Below are positions 32,199 to 38,338 of a stretch of DNA of 38,338 nt, piece after piece (the first letter of the stretch is position 1; each line of letters starts with the position of its first letter). Below the pieces are notes generated by a model. It did no database searches and was not told where the DNA came from. It worked only from the letters and a program-made list of their open reading frames with translations. Position numbers and translations under genes: made by a program. Origin of the DNA: Flavobacterium taihuense (GTDB lineage: Bacteria > Bacteroidota > Bacteroidia > Flavobacteriales > Flavobacteriaceae); contig NZ_JAHWYN010000025.1 in NCBI RefSeq assembly GCF_019351435.1, positions 1 to 38,338 of the forward strand, given 5' to 3'.

Positions 32199-33569
32199 AT
32201 GTTTCAAAATAAAGTCATACTGGGTAGCGAAGAATGGTGCTCTTTTCCAGAATTAGGAATTCCTACAATTAAAGCTCGCGTCGATTCCGGTGCTAAAACA
32301 TCTGCTTTACATGCTATCAATATTGCTCCATTTATAAAAAACGACACCAATTGGGTAAAATTTGACATCAACCCCATACAGAACAATATAAAGACAGTTA
32401 TTCATTGTGAAGCTCCCTTAGTAGACAAAAGAATTGTCAAAAGTTCAAGCGGATTTAGAGAACATCGTTATGTTATCCAAACTAATATAGCTATTGGTGA
32501 TTCCAAATGGCCTATAGAAATGACTTTGACCAATCGAGATTCCATGGGTTTCAGAATGCTTTTGGGAAGAGAAGCCATGAGCGGAAGAATATTGGTTGAT
32601 CCCGAACAAAAATATCTTTTGGGACAACCTACTCCAGAAAGTCTTACAGCATTATACATCAACTCGGAAAAAGCTAGCTCTGGTTTAAGAATAGGGCTTT
32701 TGGCAAGCAATCCTGAATTGTATAGCAACAAGAGAATTATGGAAGCTGGTGAAATGCGCGGACATGAAATGCATTTCTTAAACATTAAGGAATGCTACAT
32801 GAAACTAGATGCTAAAACTCCTGAAATTCATTATAGAGGCGGAAAAATATTAAATCAATTTGACGCTATCATTCCTAGAATTAGACCAAGTATCACCTTT
32901 TATGGCTGTGCTTTAACAAGACAGTTTGAAGCATTAAAAGTTTATTGTTTAAATTCATCAACTGCCATCACACAATCCAGAGACAAATTATTCTCTTTAC
33001 AATTATTATTGAATCACGGTGTAGATATTCCGACAACAGGATTTGCCAACTCTCCTTTAGACACCGATAATTTGATAAAAATGGTTGGAGGTTCTCCGCT
33101 CATTGTGAAATTACTAGAAGGTACTCAAGGAAAAGGAGTTGTATTAGCAGAAACCAAAAAAGCAGCAGAAAGCGTAATTAACGCATTCAAAAGCTTAAAT
33201 GCTAATATATTAGTCCAAGAATTCATCAAAGAAGCCAACGGAAAAGATATTCGTTGTTTTGTGATTGACGGCAAAGTGGTTGCAGCAATTCAAAGAGAAG
33301 CCATGCCAGGCGAATTTAGAGCCAATATCCATTTGGGAGGAACAGCATCAGTAATTAAAGTTACATCTGAAGAAAAAAGAATTGCTATAAAAGCAGCAAA
33401 AGCAATGGATTTAAAAGTAGCTGGGGTAGATATTATTCGCTCCGCAAAAGGACCTCTATTGCTTGAAGTAAACTCATCTCCAGGACTTGAAGGAATTGAA
33501 GGTGCAACAAATAAAGATATTGCGGGAGAGATGATTAAAGCGATCGAGAAGAACTTTAAAATAAAATAG
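32199..33569 (+). CDS. RimB-RimK fusion: retropepsin-like domain plus glutamate ligase
   Basis: This 456-aa protein has two parts. Residues 1 to about 150 are a RimB-type ATP-dependent zinc protease/retropepsin-like domain with the signature RVDSGAKTSALHA (Asp at 29) and a later MLLGREAM segment. Residues about 160-456 are a RimK-type ATP-grasp ligase with KLLEGTQGKGVVLAE (glycine-rich loop), LVQEFIKEANGKDIRCFVI and the metal-binding end LLLEVNSSPGLEGIEG. RimK adds glutamates to the C-terminus of ribosomal protein S6, and RimB removes or trims such tails. Separate proteins in Pseudomonas and others, they are joined here. The start ATG follows a TACATTTG promoter box, and the gene seems monocistronic. 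Confidence 0.9.
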   Translation: MFQNKVILGSEEWCSFPELGIPTIKARVDSGAKTSALHAINIAPFIKNDTNWVKFDINPIQNNIKTVIHCEAPLVDKRIVKSSSGFREHRYVIQTNIAIGDSKWPIEMTLTNRDSMGFRMLLGREAMSGRILVDPEQKYLLGQPTPESLTALYINSEKASSGLRIGLLASNPELYSNKRIMEAGEMRGHEMHFLNIKECYMKLDAKTPEIHYRGGKILNQFDAIIPRIRPSITFYGCALTRQFEALKVYCLNSSTAITQSRDKLFSLQLLLNHGVDIPTTGFANSPLDTDNLIKMVGGSPLIVKLLEGTQGKGVVLAETKKAAESVINAFKSLNANILVQEFIKEANGKDIRCFVIDGKVVAAIQREAMPGEFRANIHLGGTASVIKVTSEEKRIAIKAAKAMDLKVAGVDIIRSAKGPLLLEVNSSPGLEGIEGATNKDIAGEMIKAIEKNFKIK

Positions 33570-33693
33570 CTTTTTTTGAGATAGAATAGTTCGCACAAAG
33601 CAAAAAGCAGATGCTATAAAACAGAAGACTATTCACGAAAATAGCACCAAAACCTAATTTGATGTTTAACATTCTTAATCTGAAATATACAAT

Positions 33694-34209
33694 ATGAGTC
33701 CCTACCTCGACATCGTTATCCGAAGTGCAGCTGTATATTTATTTATGGTTATTGCATTGCGCCTTTTTGGCAAAAAAGAGCTATCACAACTCAATACTGC
33801 CGACGTTATTTTGATTTTACTAATCAGTAACTCGGTACAGAATGCCATGGTAGGAAACAACACAACGCTTTGGGGAGGTTTGGCTGCGGCAACGATACTT
33901 TTTGCAATTAACTATATATTGAAAAAGCTAATGTTTAAGTATAAAAAATTCAGTGAATTCATGCTCGAAAAACCTGAAATTCTAATTCATAACGGAACTT
34001 TAGATTTTGATTCCCTAAGCAAATTAAACATTACATCTGATGAATTGAAAGAAGCTATGAGAGAGCATGGTGTCGAATATTTTAAAGATGTAAAGTTAGC
34101 AATGCTTGAAATCGACGGAAACATAAGTATAATTACTGGTGAAAAGAATTTAAAGCAAACCCACTACAAACGTAGAAAAAATCATAAAGTTTTAATTCAA
34201 GGGAATTAA
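33694..34209 (+). CDS. DUF421 (YetF-like) membrane protein
   Basis: This 171-aa protein has the DUF421 layout. Three hydrophobic segments lie in residues 1-80 (YLDIVIRSAAVYLFMVIALR, DVILILLISNSVQNAMV, GGLAAATILFAINYILKKL), with the conserved G-K-x-E-L-x-Q-L-x-x-x-D segment at 26-37. A soluble C-terminal domain begins KPEILIHNGTLDFDSLSKL. Family members such as Bacillus YetF/YdfS are inner-membrane proteins linked to spore or stress phenotypes, with no settled activity. The C-terminus ends in a basic stretch (HYKRRKNHK). It is preceded by 124 nt without an obvious promoter box and is followed by a repeat-like element. Confidence 0.88.
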   Translation: MSPYLDIVIRSAAVYLFMVIALRLFGKKELSQLNTADVILILLISNSVQNAMVGNNTTLWGGLAAATILFAINYILKKLMFKYKKFSEFMLEKPEILIHNGTLDFDSLSKLNITSDELKEAMREHGVEYFKDVKLAMLEIDGNISIITGEKNLKQTHYKRRKNHKVLIQGN

Positions 34210-34310
34210 AAAAATTGCTTTAGAATCTCCCTATCGCTTTTAATGAATTATTGCTAAATATTCAATTGAATCCCATTTAGAAAGATTATTATATACTGAA
34301 GTTTGTCGTT

Positions 34311-34384
34311 TAGCCCCGATGGAAGTGTGTATCCTTTTATGCCGGGGTTCGGCATAAAAGATACTGCGAACAGCGGGACAACTA
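34311..34384. repeat. Inverted-repeat intergenic element
   Basis: A 74-nt unit built around a perfect 11-bp hairpin, CTTTTATGCCG (34334-34344) with CGGCATAAAAG (34350-34360), has outer GTAT/ATAC and CCCG/CGGG pairs and ends TAG...CTA. It is far richer in G+C than its surroundings. It resembles the short palindromic units dispersed between genes in Flavobacterium genomes. Only one copy is in the window, so calling it a repeat family is recollection and inference. Confidence 0.5.
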
Positions 34385-34443
34385 TTCATGTAACCCGAAT
34401 AACACCTGCTTCTTAAACACATAATCCAACACAATTACAGACA

Positions 34444-34478
34444 TAAAAAAACCATTCGGAATACGAATGGTTTTTTTT
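34444..34478. terminator. Bidirectional terminator
   Basis: ACCATTCG (34451-34458) pairs with CGAATGGT (34464-34471), flanked by an A-run and a T-run. It serves the minus-strand PiT gene, and also the plus strand coming from the DUF421 gene. Confidence 0.9.
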
Positions 34479-34499
34479 TATATAAAATTTTAAAATGTA

Positions 34500-35837
34500 T
34501 TAAATAAACACATTCAAAAAGTAGTACACTAATGCGGCTAGTAATGCTGTAATAGGAATTGTTAATACCCAAGCCCAAACCAAACTTACTGTCACTCCCC
34601 AACGTACTGCTGAGATTCTTTTGGTCAAACCTACACCAATAATAGAACCTGTTATAGTATGTGTTGTACTCACTGGAACTTTAAAATGCTCCGTAAAATA
34701 TAGCGTTAATGCTCCTGCGGTTTCGGCAGCAACTCCTTCAAAAGAAGTTACTTTAGTGATTTTAGATCCCATTGTTTTTACAATTTTCCAACCACCACTT
34801 AATGTTCCTGCAGCAATAGCAGAATAACAGGCTAATGGAATCCAAGCAGGCATTGCTCCTTTTATACCCTTATCGTCATCTGGAAGAATTACCTGCAACC
34901 AATCTGGTAAGCTTAACTGAGACGCTCCGCTAGTGTGAATGTAAACGGCAACTGCTGCTGCAATAATACCCATCACTTTTTGAGAATCGTTTCCACCATG
35001 TCCTAAACTAAATGCTGCTGATGAAAGCAGTTGCATTTTTTTCAACCATGCATTAGCTTGATGTAAATTCAGACTGCTGAATATCAAACAAAAACTACTA
35101 ATTGACAAAATGATAAACGCGACCAAAAACCACTTTATATTATGCGCTTCAAAAGCTACACTCCAAAAATGAGAAGCAAATCTCGGTTTTTCAATATCCG
35201 CATAACTCACCATTTGGCTTTGTACAAACCAAATAGTCAAAACCATTAGTGCAAGGGTGAAAATTTTAGGATAAATGCTTTTACGAGAGGCATTCAATAA
35301 CCAAATCGAAATTAAATACGATATTAAAGCCCCTAATAAAGGTGCTAAAACAATAAAAGCAATAATGATGATTACGCCTGACGGCATTCCGCCATCTTTA
35401 CTGGCTTTATACCAGCTTACAATATCGTACCAGTGCTGAATTTTACCGTCTTCGGCAATATAACCTGAAAAACCATGAACTGCAATTGCATGTGCTAAAG
35501 CAGCACCAGCAAATCCTCCAATTAATGTATGGGACGAGCTTGAAGGGATTCCTTGCCACCAAGTAATCAAATTCCAAACAATGGCAGCTATAACACCGGC
35601 AAGGATTACAACAAGATTAATATCCATGGTATGAGCTGTTTTGGCAACCGTATCGGCTACTCCAAAACCAAAAACCCAATAGGCCAAAAAGTTAAAAAAA
35701 GCTGCCCAAACCACCGCTTGAAATGGCGACAAAACCTTGGTTGCAACAACAGTAGCAATAGCATTGGCGGCATCATGGAAACCATTGATGTAATCAAAAA
35801 TTAATGCTAGAACTATAATAATTAATAGTAAAGTCAT
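34500..35837 (-). CDS. PiT-family inorganic phosphate transporter
   Basis: This 445-aa inner-membrane symporter of about ten to twelve helices takes up inorganic phosphate with protons or sodium. Both halves carry the family signatures: GFHDAANAIATVVATKVLSP near the N-terminus and HGGNDSQKVMGIIAAAVAVY in the middle. The C-terminal FKVPVSTTHTITGSIIGVG mirrors SSSHTLIGGFAGAALAHA of the first half. A soluble loop of about 60 residues separates the halves. The gene lies 27 nt downstream of a DUF47 gene, the usual partner in bacteria. Phosphate control by an upstream PhoB-type box is not visible. The gene ends at a bidirectional terminator. Confidence 0.95.
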   Translation of the reverse strand: MTLLLIIIVLALIFDYINGFHDAANAIATVVATKVLSPFQAVVWAAFFNFLAYWVFGFGVADTVAKTAHTMDINLVVILAGVIAAIVWNLITWWQGIPSSSSHTLIGGFAGAALAHAIAVHGFSGYIAEDGKIQHWYDIVSWYKASKDGGMPSGVIIIIAFIVLAPLLGALISYLISIWLLNASRKSIYPKIFTLALMVLTIWFVQSQMVSYADIEKPRFASHFWSVAFEAHNIKWFLVAFIILSISSFCLIFSSLNLHQANAWLKKMQLLSSAAFSLGHGGNDSQKVMGIIAAAVAVYIHTSGASQLSLPDWLQVILPDDDKGIKGAMPAWIPLACYSAIAAGTLSGGWKIVKTMGSKITKVTSFEGVAAETAGALTLYFTEHFKVPVSTTHTITGSIIGVGLTKRISAVRWGVTVSLVWAWVLTIPITALLAALVYYFLNVFI

Positions 35838-35864
35838 ATCAATATCTTCAAAATGAATATTAAA

Positions 35865-36509
35865 TTAAGAATGTTTTACCGTAATAGATTCTAAAACACT
35901 GGCAACACTCTTACATTTATCAGTTGCTGATTCTAAAACTGACAATACTTCTTTATATTTAATGATGTTTTTGGCATCGGTTTCATTTTCAAAAATTTCA
36001 AAAACGGCTTTATTATATACCATATCTGATTTATTCTCCAATTTATTGATCTTGGCACAAGCAACAGTTATAGTTTTCATATTACTTAAGTTTTTCAACT
36101 CTTTTACCGCCAAATCAATGTTTTGACAAGCCTCAAGGTTGATTTCTGTCATTTTTCGAATTGATTTCGTGATTTTATCAACTTGATACAAACGCATTCT
36201 TGTAGCTGCGCCGTGAAGATAATCGGCTACATTATCAATGGAAGTAATCAAAGAGTGTATATCTTCTCTATCAAAAGGAGTGATAAAGTTTCTGCTCAAC
36301 TCCAAATTGGTTTGACGCGTAATGTCTTCCCCTTTTTGTTCTAATTCATCTATTTTAATAAAAAGAACTTCTCTTTCTTTTAAAGGAAGATTTACCGCTT
36401 CATGTAAATGCGAAGCTAATTCAATTAAATTACTTGATGCTTCTTCGAAAAGAGGAAAGAATTTTTTGTCTTTTGGGACTAAAAATTGAAAAATACTATT
36501 TAATGACAT
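35865..36509 (-). CDS. DUF47 (PhoU-like) partner of PiT
   Basis: This 214-aa helical protein belongs to the DUF47/PhoU-like family, seen in the pattern FLVPKDKKFFPLFEEASSNL at the start, LEQKGEDITRQTNLELSRNF and PFDREDIHSLITSIDNVADY in the middle, and CKSVASVLESITVKHS at the end. These proteins associate with PiT transporters and tune phosphate uptake, apparently through metal-binding E/D-x-x-x-D motifs. It precedes the PiT gene by 27 nt on the same transcript and has a TAATTTTG promoter box just upstream of its ATG. Both genes lie between hutH and the terminator at 34,444. Confidence 0.93.
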   Translation of the reverse strand: MSLNSIFQFLVPKDKKFFPLFEEASSNLIELASHLHEAVNLPLKEREVLFIKIDELEQKGEDITRQTNLELSRNFITPFDREDIHSLITSIDNVADYLHGAATRMRLYQVDKITKSIRKMTEINLEACQNIDLAVKELKNLSNMKTITVACAKINKLENKSDMVYNKAVFEIFENETDAKNIIKYKEVLSVLESATDKCKSVASVLESITVKHS

Positions 36510-36529
36510 TTGTTTATTTTTTAGTGGTA

Positions 36530-36557
36530 CAAAATTACTTCATTATTTAAAGCCAAT
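36530..36557 (-). promoter_or_regulatory. Promoter of the DUF47-PiT operon
   Basis: On the minus strand the -7 box TAATTTTG (complement of 36530-36537) is preceded by ATTG (36554-36557) at 16 nt. It sits in the 49-nt gap after hutH and lies 20 nt before the DUF47 ATG. Confidence 0.55.
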
Positions 36558-36558
36558 G

Positions 36559-38073
36559 TTAAGCTAATGTTAACAAATCCTCTTCGATTTGAAAACTATT
36601 GAGAAAAGCTACTGTTTTTTCGATGTCATAATGAAGGATTCGGTCTTCCTTTACCAAAGGAACTTCTTCTCTGTAGGATTTTAAAAACATTTCAATAAAA
36701 TCACTTGATTGTAAAGGTCTACGATATTCGATAGCTTGTGAAGCATTCATCAATTCGATAGCCAAAATACGCTCTAAATTATTCATCACACGTAAACATT
36801 TGGTAGCTCCATTGGCACCCATACTCACATGATCTTCTTGTCCATTACTAGATACGATACTATCCACACTTGATGGCGTAGCCAACTGCTTATTTTGGCT
36901 TGCAATGCTTGCAGCAGTATATTGTGGTATCATAAATCCAGAATTCAATCCCGGATTATCAACCAAAAATGCCGGAAGGTTGCGTAATCCTGAAATTAAT
37001 TGATACGTTCTGCGTTCCGAAATACTTCCTAATTCAGCCAATGCAATCGCCATAAAATCCAATGCCAAAGCCAGTGGTTGCCCGTGAAAGTTGCCGCCAG
37101 AAATAATCTGATCGCTTTCTATAAAAATATTAGGATTATCGGTTACCGAATTAATTTCGGTTTTGAACACTTTTTTTACGTAGTCAAATGCATCTTTTGA
37201 AGCACCGTGAACTTGCGGAATACAGCGGAAAGAATACGGATCTTGAACATGTGTCTTAGGTTGTTCGATAATTTCGCTGCCTTCCAGAAACTCTTTTACT
37301 CTTTTGGCTGTAGCAATTTGACCGTTATGAGGACGTATATAATGAATTAACTCATTAAAAGGTTCAATTCTACCATCAAAACCTTCTAAAGAAATCGTCC
37401 CAATTAAATCGGCCAAGTAAGAAAATTTATTAATTTTCATTACAATATGGGCACCATAAGCACTCATGAATTGAGTTCCGTTTAATAATGCCAAACCTTC
37501 TTTAGATTTTAATATAATAGGTTCCCAACCAAAATGCTTCAACGCTACACTTGAATGTATTTTTTTACCTTCAAACCAAACTTCTCCTTCACCTAATAAA
37601 GGTAGTGACAAATGCGCCAAAGGAGCCAAATCTCCTGAAGCACCCAAAGATCCTTGTGTATAAATAACAGGTAATATACCATTATTGTAAAAATCTACCA
37701 GTCTTTCCACTGTTTGCAATTGAACCCCGGAATGACCATAACTCAAAGATTGAATCTTAAGCAACAACATCAGTTTTACAATTTCATTTGGCACTTCTTC
37801 ACCGGTACCACAAGAATGAGATTTCACTAGGTTTTCTTGAAGCTTTGAAAGGTTTTCATTTGAAATCTTTACATTACAAAGGGAGCCAAAACCAGTATTG
37901 ATTCCGTAAATAGGCTCAGAATGCGAGGCCATTTTAGCATCCAAGTATTTTCTGCACTTTAGGATATTCGTTTTTGCATTCTCCGAAAGAGCAATTAATT
38001 TATGATGCGAAATAATCTCTTGTAACGCTTCGAAAGAAAGCTGATCCGTACTTATATAATGTATATTCTCCAT
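36559..38073 (-). CDS. hutH: Histidine ammonia-lyase
   Basis: This 504-aa enzyme removes ammonia from histidine to give urocanate, the first step of histidine degradation. The MIO cofactor triad Ala-Ser-Gly lies in GSLGASGDLAPLAHL (residues 145-147 from this start), very close to the 142-144 of Pseudomonas HutH. The active-site loop YGINTGFGSL is at 56-65. NDNPNIF-like SVTDNPNIFIES, QPLALALDFMAIALAELG and NGQEDHVSMG follow, as in the family. I use the ATG at 38073, with AGGTGA just upstream; a longer frame to 38124 starts with TTG and adds 17 residues. No other hut gene is visible in the window. The Phe/Tyr ammonia-lyase alternative is less likely, given the His-type selectivity residues and length. 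Confidence 0.93.
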   Translation of the reverse strand: MENIHYISTDQLSFEALQEIISHHKLIALSENAKTNILKCRKYLDAKMASHSEPIYGINTGFGSLCNVKISNENLSKLQENLVKSHSCGTGEEVPNEIVKLMLLLKIQSLSYGHSGVQLQTVERLVDFYNNGILPVIYTQGSLGASGDLAPLAHLSLPLLGEGEVWFEGKKIHSSVALKHFGWEPIILKSKEGLALLNGTQFMSAYGAHIVMKINKFSYLADLIGTISLEGFDGRIEPFNELIHYIRPHNGQIATAKRVKEFLEGSEIIEQPKTHVQDPYSFRCIPQVHGASKDAFDYVKKVFKTEINSVTDNPNIFIESDQIISGGNFHGQPLALALDFMAIALAELGSISERRTYQLISGLRNLPAFLVDNPGLNSGFMIPQYTAASIASQNKQLATPSSVDSIVSSNGQEDHVSMGANGATKCLRVMNNLERILAIELMNASQAIEYRRPLQSSDFIEMFLKSYREEVPLVKEDRILHYDIEKTVAFLNSFQIEEDLLTLA

Positions 38074-38240
38074 TTCACCTGATTTTAAGGGTTCAAAATT
38101 CAGCAAATCAATATTAAAAAGCAATTATTTTTGAGGATTATTTAATATTTAATTGAACGATAAAGTCTATTCATTGTAAAATCGCTTTTAAAACGACAAA
38201 AGCAACTCGATTTGAGCTACCGTCTGGACACAACTTTTTT

Positions 38241-38248
38241 TATCTTTG
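38241..38248 (+). promoter_or_regulatory. -7 box TATCTTTG before the edge transposase
   Basis: A perfect TAnnTTTG box lies 10 nt upstream of the ATG at 38259. A TTTG at 38211-38214 is 26 nt away, longer than ideal. TATCTTTG-AGATA also forms a small palindrome. Confidence 0.4.
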
Positions 38249-38258
38249 AGATAAAAAA

Positions 38259-38338
38259 ATGCAGACAAGACATTTTGAAGATTTAAAAGACAAGCGATTG
38301 TTGAATAGAGGAAATTCTATTCTCAATCGCTTGTTTGC
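38259..38338 (+). CDS. Probable IS4/Tn5-type transposase, N-terminal fragment
   Basis: The frame starts at the ATG at 38259 and runs off the window after 26 codons. The visible residues MQTRHFEDLKDKRLLNRGNS and ILNRLF fit the N-terminal DNA-binding part of IS4/Tn5-type transposases, where a D-K/R-R-L-x-x-R pattern followed by a short helix is usual. The left terminal inverted repeat would be expected at about 38160-38235, but I cannot fix it without the other end. The gene is cut by the window edge, so length and integrity are unknown. Confidence 0.5.
   Translation, partial: MQTRHFEDLKDKRLLNRGNSILNRLF

Noticed and set aside
38074..38124. Longer HutH starting at 38124
   Set aside because: The start would be TTG; the ATG at 38073 has a purine-rich site before it and gives the family length.

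Overview
The window looks like a chromosomal segment from a low-GC member of the Bacteroidetes, most likely Flavobacterium or a close relative. The evidence is the strong A+T bias with dense A/T runs, several promoters of the Bacteroidetes form TTTG-N(18-20)-TAnnTTTG, weak or absent Shine-Dalgarno sequences, and typical flavobacterial genes: gyrA followed by a TPR gene, a RimB-RimK fusion, a DUF47-PiT pair, and tyrosine recombinases of the Bacteroidetes type. I ran no database searches; family names rest on motifs read from the translations.

The window has two halves. Positions 1 to about 20,360 form an integrated, phage-like mobile element. It ends at a tyrosine integrase directly next to the 3' end of a tRNA-Arg gene, the likely attachment site. 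Its left limit is not visible. The far left (1-120) is an array of 23-24 bp repeats like those at IS21-family ends. A minus-strand operon follows (2061 to 179): an unknown protein, a 75-aa protein, a SymE-like toxin, an ArdC-like N-terminal domain and a small N6-adenine methylase-like protein. A plus-strand structural module starts at 2500. It has a portal-like protein, a DUF6712-like protein, several small head-tail or tail-chaperone candidates, a 1,513-aa tape measure protein and two large tail/baseplate candidates. I find no terminase, major capsid, protease or lysis gene.

The structural module is interrupted at 7.5-11.3 kb by short cassettes, most with their own promoter and terminator: a HicB-HicA toxin-antitoxin pair, a lipoprotein, a leader with a strongly structured RNA, two small overlapping genes, and an antirepressor-like gene with a DnaJ-type zinc-finger gene. 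A perfect 18-bp palindrome, TTCCGTA-N4-TACGGAA, lies before both the left operon and a 62-aa possible DNA-binding protein in the structural module. This suggests that the two halves of the element share one regulator.

Positions 20,360 to 38,338 are mostly ordinary chromosome: tRNA-Arg(TCT), tRNA-Pro(TGG) and tRNA-Ser(GCT); acetyl-CoA acetyltransferase; an SH3-NlpC/P60 hydrolase; two paralogous exported TPR proteins; gyrA; clpC; a RimB-RimK fusion; a DUF421 membrane protein; a PiT phosphate transporter with its DUF47 partner; and hutH. An inverted-repeat element resembling a dispersed repeat lies at 34.3 kb. The window ends in the first codons of a probable IS4/Tn5-type transposase.

The best leads are the structured RNA at 8985-9116, the shared palindrome and its candidate regulator, the tail module without capsid genes, the possible antisense RNA over the SymE-like toxin, the competing hairpins before the tape measure start codon, and the compositional island at 2.3-3.55 kb.
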